Shown: positions 27,420 through 35,908, counted from the first letter of the stretch. The stretch: DNA of 53,692 bases from CAZYVU01 sp964651435 (GCA_964651435.1 CAZYVU010000018.1:1-53692), one strand, 5' to 3'. Numbers and translations are program-made. Notes: generated by a model not told the origin, from the sequence alone.

Positions 27420-28729
27420 CTTTTTACAGGCTGCGTCTCACCGAAAACGCGGTCGAAGATCCTGTCGACAAAGCGAAAGTAGTGCCTGTTATCGGTGAGG
27501 CCATCGATGTCGGCCATACTTAGGTAAGACCTTACCGCCTCGTCATTCTTCAGCTCCTCCACGAAATCAAGCTTACCTTCGTAGCATTTCATGGCAACGC
27601 CCTGCGTGAGCTTGTAGGCCTCCTGGCGGGTCAACCCCTTGCCTATGAGCGCGAGCAGGACAGCCTCGGAGTGATGGAGGCCTTGCGACATGGCCAGATT
27701 GTCGGCCATCCTTTGGGGGTAAACGATGAGATTGCGATACATGTTTTTCAGACGCTCAAGCATGTAGTCAAGCAGTATAGTTGCATCCGGGCCAATAACG
27801 CGCTCGACAGATGAATGCGAAATATCGCGCTCGTGCCAGAGCGGTATATTTTCAAGGGCGCTCAGGGCGTAGCCCCTGAGAAGCCGAGCCAGGCCACAGA
27901 GGTTTTCCGACGCAATCGGGTTTCTCTTGTGAGGCATTGCAGACGAGCCCGTCTGGCCTTTTTGAAAGAATTCCTCTGCCTCGCCCACCTCCGTTCTCTG
28001 TAAGTTCCTAATCTCTAAGGACATCTTCTCTACCGATGAACCGATGATCGCAAGGGTAGTGAAGAACTCGGCATGATAGTCCCTGGGCACAATTTGGGTC
28101 GATATAGGTGCCGCCTCCAGTCCCAAGGCGCTGCAGACGTATTGCTCGACAAATGGCTCCACATGGGCAAACGTACCCACGGCACCGGAAACCTTTCCGC
28201 ACCCTACCCGTCTGGCAGCGGCCGTGAGCCGCTCGTGATTACGTCGCATTTCGTCGTAGAAGTGAGCCATCTTGAGCCCGAAGGTTATGGGTTCAGCATG
28301 AATCCCATGAGTCCTACCGATCATGGGCGTCAGCTTATACTGATAGGCCTTCTCCTTCAAAACGGCCATCAACTCCTCCACGTCGGCGAGCAGTATGGCC
28401 GACGCCTCTTTCAGAAGGCAGGAGAAAGAGGTATCCAGGATATCTGATGACGTAACACCCATATGAATATATTTGGAGGAAGGTCCCACGAATTCAGCTA
28501 CCGATTCGATGAATGCCACCACATCATGCTTCGTTCGCTTTTCGATCTCATTGATGCGGCCGACGTCAAAGGCCGCCCTTTCTTTGATGACCCGCAGGTC
28601 TTCCTTGGCGATGGCCCCACGTTCTGCGTAAGCCTCGCATATGGCTACCTCAATAGCGAGCCACGTACGAAACCTGTTTTCCTCGGTCCACACCTTTGCC
28701 ATACGGCTTAATGTATAACGCTCTATCAT
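27416..28729 (-). CDS. purB: Adenylosuccinate lyase
   Basis: 437-aa fumarase/aspartase-superfamily lyase for two steps of purine synthesis (SAICAR to AICAR, adenylosuccinate to AMP). It has the signature GSSAMPHKRNP near residue 262, the N-terminal MIERYTLSRMAKVWTEENRF typical of the Bacillus-type enzyme, and the conserved TSSDILDT near 92. The start agrees with the family, yet no ribosome-binding site precedes it (GCCCATC-ATG). A promoter placed only a few bases upstream suggests a leaderless mRNA. Confidence 0.96.
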   Translation of the reverse strand: MIERYTLSRMAKVWTEENRFRTWLAIEVAICEAYAERGAIAKEDLRVIKERAAFDVGRINEIEKRTKHDVVAFIESVAEFVGPSSKYIHMGVTSSDILDTSFSCLLKEASAILLADVEELMAVLKEKAYQYKLTPMIGRTHGIHAEPITFGLKMAHFYDEMRRNHERLTAAARRVGCGKVSGAVGTFAHVEPFVEQYVCSALGLEAAPISTQIVPRDYHAEFFTTLAIIGSSVEKMSLEIRNLQRTEVGEAEEFFQKGQTGSSAMPHKRNPIASENLCGLARLLRGYALSALENIPLWHERDISHSSVERVIGPDATILLDYMLERLKNMYRNLIVYPQRMADNLAMSQGLHHSEAVLLALIGKGLTRQEAYKLTQGVAMKCYEGKLDFVEELKNDEAVRSYLSMADIDGLTDNRHYFRFVDRIFDRVFGETQPVKS

Positions 28730-28738
28730 GATGGGCTT

Positions 28739-28768
28739 ATATTAGCCGATGGGATGGGAATCTGTCAA
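28739..28768 (-). promoter_or_regulatory. Candidate purB promoter giving a near-leaderless mRNA
   Basis: Minus-strand TTGACA (28768-28763), an 18-base spacer and TAATAT (28744-28739). The predicted start near 28732 is about 3 bases from the purB ATG. The -35 is perfect; the -10 matches four of six positions. Confidence 0.45.
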
Positions 28769-28772
28769 CGGA

Positions 28773-28800
28773 TTGTTGGCGCGCCGCCCTGCTGTATTAT
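28773..28800 (+). promoter_or_regulatory. Weak promoter candidate for the DUF2569 gene
   Basis: TTGTTG (28773-28778), a 16-base spacer and TATTAT (28795-28800), about 70 bases before the gene. It is divergent from the purB promoter. The -35 is poor. Confidence 0.35.
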
Positions 28801-28871
28801 AGTGCGCAGCCAAGGCAGATGTGGTACTAATGTAAGCGATAAATCATGACGATACGAAACGAGGCCTTACC

Positions 28872-29330
28872 ATGATGAACGACGACGCCCACCTCCGTGG
28901 GATCAGGGGGTGGCTTCTGCTGCTCTGCCTCAGCCTGACCGTTTTTGACCCCCTGGCCATGCTTTTGAACATTTTTGTCGTGACCAATCTGGCAAAGACC
29001 GAGTTTGAAAACCATCCTGAGCTCATGCGACTCATCCTCATCAATGGAGGATGCAGCATCGGCCTGGCGGTCTTCAGCATCTACGCCGGCGTCTCGCTCT
29101 GGAAGACGTTGCCGAACGGGGTGCGCCTGGCAAAAAAGTACTTGCTCACGGCCTGCCTCTATTCCATTTTCGGGCTTGTGCTCCCATCGATCGTCGGCGT
29201 TGCGGCTGATTTTCAAAAACAAATAATTGGCGGCAGCGTCGTTAACAGCGCCGTCACCGTGGCATACCTCGGGTGCTGGTATCAGTACCTCAAAAGGTCA
29301 AGGCGGGTAAAGACCACTTTCGGGCTGTAA
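28872..29330 (+). CDS. DUF2569-like four-helix membrane protein
   Basis: 152-aa inner-membrane protein with four hydrophobic segments (about 12-35, 55-75, 88-108 and 120-138). The opening LRGIRGWLLLLCLSL resembles the GIGGWLL signature of DUF2569. No catalytic residues are evident and the function is unknown. GAGG lies about 8 bases upstream of the ATG, which is followed at once by a second ATG. It may be co-transcribed with the PurF-like gene, although an 18-bp palindrome lies between. Confidence 0.8.
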   Translation: MMNDDAHLRGIRGWLLLLCLSLTVFDPLAMLLNIFVVTNLAKTEFENHPELMRLILINGGCSIGLAVFSIYAGVSLWKTLPNGVRLAKKYLLTACLYSIFGLVLPSIVGVAADFQKQIIGGSVVNSAVTVAYLGCWYQYLKRSRRVKTTFGL

Positions 29331-29350
29331 CGCCTTTGGGGTCGGTCCGC

Positions 29351-29368
29351 CCGGGTATCGATACCCGG
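29351..29368. promoter_or_regulatory. 18-bp perfect palindrome upstream of the PurF-like gene
   Basis: CCGGGTATC followed directly by its inverse GATACCCGG. There is no loop and no T-run, so it looks more like an operator for a dimeric regulator than a terminator. It lies 64 bases before the start of the PurF-like gene. Confidence 0.4.
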
Positions 29369-29431
29369 TCTGGAGAAAATCCCGGCGAGGTAGTATCATT
29401 AAGTAAATTTAGACTATTGTACGGAGGCATC

Positions 29432-30823
29432 ATGAGCGGCATCTTTGGAGTCGTGTCAAAAAAAAACTGTGCAAGCGATTTGCTCTATGGGACGGACTAT
29501 CATTCTCACATGGGAACAGAATATGGGGGCATGGCCGTTCTTGGCGAGACCTTTTACCGCAGTATCCATAACATCAGCAAGTCTCAGTTTAAATCGAAGT
29601 TTTACGACGAATATAAGGATATGATGGGCAACTTCGGTATCGGCGTCATCAGCGACCGGGATGCCCAGCCTCTTATAATAGGTTCCAAATTTGGTACATT
29701 TGCCATCGTCTCCGCGGGCCTCGTAGATAATGTCGGGGAGTTGGCCTCGGAGCTCTTGCATCAAGGGGAGACCTTCGGCGAGATGTCCAGTGGCGGCGTT
29801 AACTCAGTGGAGCTCATCGCCAAACTGATTAACCGCGGGTCTTCGCTTATCGACGGGATCGAGAGGCTCTATGACCGAATCAAGGGCTCTGCTTCCATTC
29901 TGATTATGAAGGAGGACGGTATTTACGCTGTTCGTGACAGAATGGGCAGAACTCCACTCGTCGTCGGCGAACGGGACGGCGACTTTGTCGTCGCTACGGA
30001 GACCTGTTCCTTTCTCAATTTAGGCTACAAGATAACGAAGTACGTTCAGCCTGGCGAGATCATTCATCTCGGAAGGCAAGGCCTGAAGCAGCGCTTCAAA
30101 GGCGGCCCGACACATCAGATATGCTCCTTTTTGTGGATCTACACGGGCTACCCTGCCTCGACCTACGAGGGCATCAGCGTGGAGCTTGTGCGGGAGCGTT
30201 GTGGCGCCTTTCTCGCCAAGAACGACGAGGTGGAGGCCGATCTTGTGTCGGGAGTACCCGATTCCGGGGTAGGCCATGCCATCGGGTACTCCATGGCCTC
30301 AGGCATTCCTTACAGAAGGCCCTTGGTGAAATATACCCCCGGGTATGGCCGGAGCTACACGCCCCCTGCCCAGGAGATTCGCGATCTCGTGGCGAGAATG
30401 AAGCTCATTCCCATCAAAGAGGTTATTGCCGGAAATCGTATCGTGCTTTGCGAGGATTCCATCGTCCGTGGCACCCAGTTGAAAAACTATACCGTCAAAA
30501 AGCTTTGGGAGTCGGGCGCCAAAGAGGTGCATGTGCGCCCCGCATGCCCCCCGCTCATGTTTCCGTGCAGGTTTGCCCTTTCTACGCGGTCCATCAACGA
30601 ATTGGTCGCCCGTAGGGCGATCCAGGCCCTTGAAGGGCACGAACCCAAAGAGCCCGGCGATTACCTCGACGAGAGCTCCGATAAGTACACAGCGATGGTC
30701 CAGTGGATTGGGCGGGAGCTGAACGTCACGACCCTCAGGTACCAGCGCATCGGCGATATGATCGAGGCCATCGGTCTGCCGAAGGAGCAACTTTGCCTGC
30801 ACTGCTGGATCGGCAATGGTTAA
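29432..30823 (+). CDS. PurF-like amidophosphoribosyltransferase paralogue lacking the catalytic Cys
   Basis: 463-aa protein with the PurF layout: class II glutamine amidotransferase domain (1-about 225) and type I phosphoribosyltransferase domain (about 250-440). PurF starts M-C-G-I-F-G, with Cys as nucleophile after Met removal; this one starts M-S-G-I-F-G. The oxyanion-hole Asn (HNGNL) is Ala in VSAGL, and the Arg of HxRYST is absent. The glutaminase is therefore probably dead. The PRPP motif is kept in altered form (IVLCEDSIVRGT, near 338), as are the Fe-S cysteines (ICSF near 231, FPC near 380, CLHC near 455). The start is fixed by GGAGG 4 bases upstream. It may be an ammonia-using enzyme, a regulator or a phosphoribosyltransferase with another acceptor. 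Confidence 0.88.
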   Translation: MSGIFGVVSKKNCASDLLYGTDYHSHMGTEYGGMAVLGETFYRSIHNISKSQFKSKFYDEYKDMMGNFGIGVISDRDAQPLIIGSKFGTFAIVSAGLVDNVGELASELLHQGETFGEMSSGGVNSVELIAKLINRGSSLIDGIERLYDRIKGSASILIMKEDGIYAVRDRMGRTPLVVGERDGDFVVATETCSFLNLGYKITKYVQPGEIIHLGRQGLKQRFKGGPTHQICSFLWIYTGYPASTYEGISVELVRERCGAFLAKNDEVEADLVSGVPDSGVGHAIGYSMASGIPYRRPLVKYTPGYGRSYTPPAQEIRDLVARMKLIPIKEVIAGNRIVLCEDSIVRGTQLKNYTVKKLWESGAKEVHVRPACPPLMFPCRFALSTRSINELVARRAIQALEGHEPKEPGDYLDESSDKYTAMVQWIGRELNVTTLRYQRIGDMIEAIGLPKEQLCLHCWIGNG

Positions 30824-30965
30824 GAGCCATGCTCTCATGGGGAGAACCCTACTGCAAAACGGAACATGTCTCGACACATTTTCAGGCCGGGACCCTCGCG
30901 TAGCCACCGGGGCGACGTAGAGCTCGCAGCAAGCCCGTCAATTGCCCGAAGCACTCACGTGGCCG

Positions 30966-31103
30966 TTAGCGGGCCCTTTCGACGAAGGCCTTCTTGGGCG
31001 TATTGCAGAGAGGGCATCGCCACGTCTCCGGAAGATCGCTAAAGGGTATCTTCTGGGGCCTCTTTTCATACAGGTAACCACATATGGGGCACTCGTGTTC
31101 CAT
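30966..31103 (-). CDS. Short rubredoxin
   Basis: 45-aa iron protein with both rubredoxin knuckles: CPICGYLYE (Cys5 and Cys8) and CPLCNTPK (Cys30 and Cys33), plus the conserved LPETWRC between them. Typical rubredoxins have about 52 residues; this one lacks some ten residues of the GDP..GI.PGT loop between the two knuckles. Iron binding should still be possible. GGGAGG lies about 6 bases before the ATG. It has its own promoter at 31172-31199 and ends 142 bases from the PurF-like stop; nothing else was found in that gap. It is probably a one-electron carrier in oxygen or peroxide reduction. Confidence 0.88.
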   Translation of the reverse strand: MEHECPICGYLYEKRPQKIPFSDLPETWRCPLCNTPKKAFVERAR

Positions 31104-31171
31104 TAGGGCCTCCCTCAAAGATTGGTTGACTTTGGGGGCCGTGCCAGCGGAACCTACCCACCCGACCCCAC

Positions 31172-31199
31172 ATTATATATTATAATACTTATTACTCAA
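31172..31199 (-). promoter_or_regulatory. Sigma-70-type promoter of the rubredoxin gene
   Basis: Minus-strand TTGAGT (31199-31194), a 16-base spacer and a perfect TATAAT (31177-31172) in an AT-rich patch. The predicted start is near 31165, about 60 bases before the rubredoxin ATG. Confidence 0.6.
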
Positions 31200-31231
31200 C
31201 ATACTTTCCATGTCAATAGGGAAACCAAATT

Positions 31232-33145
31232 TTAGCCCTTCCGGCCGCCACACATATCAACGATCTCACGGGCCAAGGCCGGCAGTGATGGGTCCCGGGC
31301 GCCCATGAGAAGGATGCAGTCTCCCGGTTTTGTATGGGCCTTCAGGTCCGCCAGCAACTCCCTGCGATCCCGTAGCGCCTTCACGTGGAATGCAACAGGG
31401 CAGAGGTCCTTTGCAATATCATCGGAACTGATACTCTTGTCGGCCGTGCCTCCGGCATAATAGATGGGCAAAAGATACAGTGAGTCGTTTTTGCGAAAAA
31501 CCTCTCGAAAGACGGCCACATATTCTTTTCTGAGGAACCGCGTCGGACCAAAGCCATGTGGCTGGTAAACCGCCAGTACTCTGCACGAGAGTCCCTGCGC
31601 CGCTCTCAGAGCCGCCGCTATTTTAGCAGGATTGTGAGCAAAATCGTCAATGACCCGTATATGACCGTTTGTCTCCGTAATAGCGAACCGCCGTCCAACA
31701 CCCTGAAATCCGCCGGCCGCACCGGCAAGCACCTGTCCGTCACAGCGCAGATGATCACAGACGCAGAGGGCCGCCCGAAGGTTTTCAAGGTTATGCCCTC
31801 CCGGCATGGGCAGGCAATACTTGATGCCGTTCCGGACAAGGATCACGAAGGTAGGGTGCAGGCTTTCGTGGTCCGCCCTCCACGAGGCGGTAGGGCTCCC
31901 GCCGAAGCGTGCCGCTGCGGGAAGGGAGGCCAAAACGGGGTCATCGGCATTGGAGGCAACCCAGGCACACCGGGATATGAGACCTCGAAAAAGCTCCGTA
32001 AGCTCTTCCACGTCTTTGTGGTCCTTGGAAACGTTCAGGATGACCGCCATGTCGGGGGCATACCGGACGATCGTTCCATCACTCTCGTCCGCCTCCACCA
32101 CCAGCAGGTCGGAGCCGCCACTGAAGGCATTTCCAATCACTCCCTGCCCTTCCAAGCTCAGCAAAGGGGCGCCGCTCATCAGAGAGGGAGACTTTCCGCA
32201 GGCAGTCAGAAAGTCGAATATCATGGCGGTGACGGTGGATTTTCCGCTGGTTCCGGCTACGGCGATCGTCGTCTTCGAGCTCATTACGGCGGCCAGAAGC
32301 TCAGATCGGTGAACAACGGGAAGGCCAAAGCGGCGGGCAGCAGCCACATCGGGGTTTGAGTCCTCTATGGCCGTCGAGACACATACCGCCTGAACCCCTT
32401 CAGTCACTCCCGAGCCGTCCTGCTTCACCACGATACAGCCAAGGCTTTCGAGGGCTCCTTTGATTGGATTCGTGCTCTCGTGATCGATGAGCCGGTCCGA
32501 ACCGGAAACCGTCACGCCCTGAAAACGGAGGTATTGGGCCAAGGCGCTCATGCCGCTCCCGAAAATTCCCGTGAAATGGATGCTTCGCAGCTTGCTGTCA
32601 CGGACCGTTACGGGCACAGGGTCGATGTATACGATGGTCCCTTCCCTGACCGCTTCAAATAACTTGACGACATCAGCATTGCGCAGGGCTATACAGCCAT
32701 GGGACAGCGGAGTACCCACCAGATCCTCGCGATTGGTGCCATGGATGTAAATGAACCGCTCATACGAGTCCACTCCCCGGCCCTTGTTGATCCCCTCTTC
32801 CAGTCCCTCCAGCCTGAGTATGCGGGTAAGGATCAGGTTGTCCTCACCGAAGCACCCGTCCCAATCAATCCCAGTGTCCCTGCGCCCCTTAAAAATTCGC
32901 CTCAGGGGAGCTCCCGAACCGATCTTGCCCCTCACCCGGTGGAGACCAACGGGCGTCTTGAAGGAATTCTCGCGAATACCCTGACCGAAGCGGGAGGTTG
33001 AAGCATCGTACAGATCCACTATTGACTCTCCCACACAGACCGCCAGTCTCTGTAACTCGACGGACTGAATAAGGTACAGGTCGTCCGGCTTCGTCAGCCT
33101 TTGCCGCACTTTAGCGTATATGTTCCCTATCTGTTTGTCTTCCAA
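31232..33145 (-). CDS. L,D-transpeptidase (YkuD) / Mur ligase (MurC-Mpl type) fusion
   Basis: 637-aa single open frame with two peptidoglycan enzymes. Residues 1-about 185 are a YkuD domain: KTPVGLHRVRGKIG, IYIHGTN, then SHGC with nucleophile Cys151. Residues about 190-637 are a complete Mur ligase: IFGSGMSALA, P-loop GTSGKST (Lys302), VEADESDGT, and a C-terminal DDFAHNPAKI of the MurC/Mpl kind with MurC-like PIYYAGG. No signal peptide is present and a stop codon lies two codons upstream of the TTG start, so export of the YkuD part is not expected, although known L,D-transpeptidases work in the periplasm. A role in cytosolic muropeptide recycling or tailoring is inferred. It lies 58 bases after the PD40 gene. 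Confidence 0.9.
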   Translation of the reverse strand: MEDKQIGNIYAKVRQRLTKPDDLYLIQSVELQRLAVCVGESIVDLYDASTSRFGQGIRENSFKTPVGLHRVRGKIGSGAPLRRIFKGRRDTGIDWDGCFGEDNLILTRILRLEGLEEGINKGRGVDSYERFIYIHGTNREDLVGTPLSHGCIALRNADVVKLFEAVREGTIVYIDPVPVTVRDSKLRSIHFTGIFGSGMSALAQYLRFQGVTVSGSDRLIDHESTNPIKGALESLGCIVVKQDGSGVTEGVQAVCVSTAIEDSNPDVAAARRFGLPVVHRSELLAAVMSSKTTIAVAGTSGKSTVTAMIFDFLTACGKSPSLMSGAPLLSLEGQGVIGNAFSGGSDLLVVEADESDGTIVRYAPDMAVILNVSKDHKDVEELTELFRGLISRCAWVASNADDPVLASLPAAARFGGSPTASWRADHESLHPTFVILVRNGIKYCLPMPGGHNLENLRAALCVCDHLRCDGQVLAGAAGGFQGVGRRFAITETNGHIRVIDDFAHNPAKIAAALRAAQGLSCRVLAVYQPHGFGPTRFLRKEYVAVFREVFRKNDSLYLLPIYYAGGTADKSISSDDIAKDLCPVAFHVKALRDRRELLADLKAHTKPGDCILLMGARDPSLPALAREIVDMCGGRKG

Positions 33146-33203
33146 TTCCTACCTCTGCACCGGTTCTCACCGTGACTGTTGGGACGCGAAATGCCCTGGC
33201 CGT

Positions 33204-34247
33204 CTATCTCGCGGACCACGAACAGGATTGAATGTGTTTCTTCTTTGCAACGAGATATTTCTCCCCGCTCGCCACTTCAAGCAGGTAGACCTTTGAAAAG
33301 TTGGTGTCGAACACGGGATCATAGGTCTTCAGAAAAAGTATGAACCGGCTGTCGGGAGACCAGACTACCGGTTGCGTTACCTGGCCGTCATCCCACTTTT
33401 GCGGTCCCCCCTCAAAAACCAGCCTTTTGTTCTTTCCATCGGGGCCTATTGCAAAGTACCGGAGCCTCTCATCGGGTCGTCTCGAATACGGAATGCCCTC
33501 CCTGTATATGATCGTTGTCCCGTCAGGCGACCAAGAGGGGGCTTCCCCCCGTGCCACTCGCATGACCCTCCGCGTGTGCCTATCGACAATCGACACATCC
33601 CCTTCGATGGACGTGAAAAGAATGCCTTTGCTGTCCGGCGACCAGGAGGTTGCAAAGGGACTGCCATAGAACGTCGCCTTTTTGAGAAGCACCCGCGAGC
33701 CTTTCCCCTCCATGTCGAAGAGGCACAGATCCATACTTTCAGTTTCGGCATTGCGGCCGCACCAAAATGCAATGTGCTTCTCGTCGGGCGACCACGAAAT
33801 GCCCTCGGCCTGAACGCCGGCGGGCAGCAGTCTTTGGAACCCACCTCCGTCAACATTTATGATTGCCATACCGCCGTGCTCTTCGCCCGATGCATTGGAC
33901 ATGGAGAAGGTCATCCGTAGCCCGCTCGCGGACAGCGCGGGGTTGCGAAAGCTGATACCGTTCTCTGCGAGGATTGGTCTGTCGCTTTTAAGAAACCTGA
34001 GCTGCACCAAGGGATTGGAACCCAGGTCGGGGCTGTAGACGATGATCCACTTATCCTGCCCGTCGATTCGAAAGAATCTCCACTGATTCAGGCCCATGGG
34101 CAGCCAGTATGCACAAATGGCCGCCACTATGACAACGGCTATGGCCGCCACAGCCTTCCACCTCCAGACGGCTATTGAGATTATGGCAGCTATAATCAGC
34201 CCTATGCCCAAGTAGATCGATATCTCGTACCATATAGCCGTTATCAT
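33204..34247 (-). CDS. Membrane-anchored PD40/TolB-like beta-propeller protein
   Basis: 347-aa protein with two hydrophobic helices at the N-terminus (about 10-33 and 36-52), then a six-bladed propeller. The repeated PD40 motif WSPDxxxI/FxF occurs several times (SWSPDEKHIAFW, SWSPDSKGILFT, SWSPDGTTIIYR, VWSPDSRFILFL). The propeller probably faces the periplasm and binds a protein or glycan; no catalytic residues are seen. ATG 34247 is chosen because it directly precedes the first helix; a TTG at 34322 would add 25 residues but lacks a ribosome-binding site. It may be transcribed with the transpeptidase-ligase gene. Confidence 0.82.
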   Translation of the reverse strand: MITAIWYEISIYLGIGLIIAAIISIAVWRWKAVAAIAVVIVAAICAYWLPMGLNQWRFFRIDGQDKWIIVYSPDLGSNPLVQLRFLKSDRPILAENGISFRNPALSASGLRMTFSMSNASGEEHGGMAIINVDGGGFQRLLPAGVQAEGISWSPDEKHIAFWCGRNAETESMDLCLFDMEGKGSRVLLKKATFYGSPFATSWSPDSKGILFTSIEGDVSIVDRHTRRVMRVARGEAPSWSPDGTTIIYREGIPYSRRPDERLRYFAIGPDGKNKRLVFEGGPQKWDDGQVTQPVVWSPDSRFILFLKTYDPVFDTNFSKVYLLEVASGEKYLVAKKKHIQSCSWSAR

Positions 34248-34370
34248 GGTGGCTCGCTTCGCGGCGTTCCATTGCAGGGTCTCCGCCAGCCTTAATGTAT
34301 CTGACTCTTCGGTTAGGGTCAAGTGAGGTGCGATAAAGACCGCCCCATCCTTAACAGTGCAAATTTCGTA

Positions 34371-34398
34371 TTGACAATAGGGGGTGGTGATGTATACT
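34371..34398 (+). promoter_or_regulatory. Sigma-70-type promoter of the GYD gene
   Basis: TTGACA (34371-34376, perfect), a 16-base spacer and TATACT (34393-34398). The predicted start near 34405 gives a leader of about 20 bases. This is one of the best housekeeping promoters in the window. Confidence 0.75.
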
Positions 34399-34425
34399 AA
34401 TCAAAACATTTACGGGGGTGTCCGC

Positions 34426-34710
34426 ATGTCAGTCTATATCATGATGAGCACGTTAACCGACGAAGGTAGAAAAACAATCAAGAACAATCCCGAAAGGATC
34501 AAAGAGGTCAACAAAGAGATCGAAAAGATGGGTTGCAAGGTGCTGGCCCAGTATGCAACCTTAGGTCAGTACGACTTCATCAATATTTTAGACGCACCGA
34601 CCAACGAAGCGATTGCCCGCCTGTCCATCGAGCTCGGAGCACGGGGAACCGTTCAGTTCGTTACCCTTCCGGCAATACCTGTATTCGAGTTTATCGAAAA
34701 AATGGAGTAA
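34426..34710 (+). CDS. GYD-domain protein
   Basis: 94-aa protein of the GYD family, a small ferredoxin-like (dimeric alpha-beta barrel) fold. It shows YIMMSTLTDEGRKTIKNNPERI at the start, LGQYDFINILDAP in the middle (usual motif LGxYDxV) and a C-terminal PAIPVFEF. The function of the family is not established. ATG 34426, with GGGGGTG upstream, is preferred to an in-frame start at 34384 that overlaps the -35/-10 spacer. It ends 4 bases before the stop of the acyl-CoA dehydrogenase on the other strand. Confidence 0.88.
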   Translation: MSVYIMMSTLTDEGRKTIKNNPERIKEVNKEIEKMGCKVLAQYATLGQYDFINILDAPTNEAIARLSIELGARGTVQFVTLPAIPVFEFIEKME

Positions 34711-34714
34711 CGCG

Positions 34715-35893
34715 TTACCCCATAAATTTTCTAAATATATCCCGAGCGATAACAAGGCGCTGGATTTGATTGGTGCCCTCGTAAATCTGTGTCGCCTTGG
34801 CGTCGCGCATCATCCTTTCCACGGGATACTCCTTCGTGTACCCCGCACCTCCCAGGATCTGGACGGCATCTGTCGTCACCTTCATGGCAACGTCTGCCGA
34901 ATACATCTTGGCCATGGCCGATAGCTTGTCGACACCGATAGCGCTCATCTTGTCTCTGGTGTAAACCTTCATGTCCAACAGGTGGGCTGCGTCGTACACG
35001 AGGGCGCGCGCCGCCTCGACGCCCGTTGCCATATCGGCGACCATAAACTGTATACCCTCGAAGTCTGCGAGCTTCTGTCCGAACTGAACCCTTTTCCACG
35101 CGTATTCTACGGCAAAATCAAGGGCACCCTGGGCAATACCGACGGCCTGGGCCCCGACAGCAGGGCGGGAAAGGTTGAGTGTCGACATAGCGATATCCCA
35201 GCCTTGGCCCTCCCGGCCCAAGAGATTATCCTTCGTCAACCTTACATTGTCGAACATGACTTCCGTAATGTCGGAACCAATCATGCCGAGCTTGTCTTCG
35301 CTTTTGCCGATAATAACCCCCGGATAATCACGCTCCACATAGAATGCCGATATGCCCTCGGTCCGGCGCTTCGGATCCGTCGTAGCAAAGACCGTGTAGA
35401 CCTGCGCATTGGCCCCATTCGTTATCATGCATTTTTTGCCGTTGAGATAATAATACTGGCCATCCTTCGTAACGTTCGTCCGCATGTGCGACGCATCGGA
35501 ACCGGCGTCGGGCTCCGTCAGCGCGAAGGCAACAAGGTGCATCTTATCGGGTTCACAGATCCTGCTATAGATATATTCCTTCTGCTCGTCGTTGGCAGAC
35601 ACCATAATGGGCATGAGCCCTACGTTGTGGGCGAGAGGAACGAGGGAGCCCGACCCCGAAACCTTGGCCAACTCTTCGATGACAAGGCACAGGGACGTGA
35701 TGTCGCCATCCAGACCTCCGAACCTCTCCGGCAGCATAAGGTACAGAAAACCATGTTTCTTGTAGATGTCGACGAGATCCCAAGGAAAGGCACCTGTTGC
35801 ATCTATTTCCTTCGCCCTGGGAGCAACCTTCTCCCGGGCAATCTTCTCTGCAATCTTTTGTATGAGTATATGTTTTTCCGAAAGATTTAACAT
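34715..35893 (-). CDS. Acyl-CoA dehydrogenase
   Basis: 392-aa FAD enzyme of the short/medium-chain acyl-CoA dehydrogenase family, which oxidises acyl-CoA to 2-enoyl-CoA. It has FALTEPDAGSDASHM near 128-142 (FAD/substrate loop), and the C-terminal KEYPVERMMRDAKATQIYEGTNQIQR carries the catalytic-base Glu in IYEGT. Length and motifs fit butyryl/glutaryl-type enzymes; the chain length cannot be assigned. It has AAGGAGG at its start. No etfAB genes are adjacent, so the electron acceptor is encoded elsewhere. It could act with crotonyl-CoA made by the 4-hydroxybutyrate pathway. Confidence 0.95.
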   Translation of the reverse strand: MLNLSEKHILIQKIAEKIAREKVAPRAKEIDATGAFPWDLVDIYKKHGFLYLMLPERFGGLDGDITSLCLVIEELAKVSGSGSLVPLAHNVGLMPIMVSANDEQKEYIYSRICEPDKMHLVAFALTEPDAGSDASHMRTNVTKDGQYYYLNGKKCMITNGANAQVYTVFATTDPKRRTEGISAFYVERDYPGVIIGKSEDKLGMIGSDITEVMFDNVRLTKDNLLGREGQGWDIAMSTLNLSRPAVGAQAVGIAQGALDFAVEYAWKRVQFGQKLADFEGIQFMVADMATGVEAARALVYDAAHLLDMKVYTRDKMSAIGVDKLSAMAKMYSADVAMKVTTDAVQILGGAGYTKEYPVERMMRDAKATQIYEGTNQIQRLVIARDIFRKFMG

Positions 35894-35908
35894 CGGACCT
35901 CCTTAGTG

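Noticed and set aside
30824..30965. Possible small gene between the PurF-like gene and rubredoxin
   Set aside because: No open frame with a start signal or recognisable product was found on either strand.
34982..35890. Plus-strand open frame of 302 codons
   Set aside because: Antisense to the acyl-CoA dehydrogenase, which has all family motifs; no promoter or start signal.
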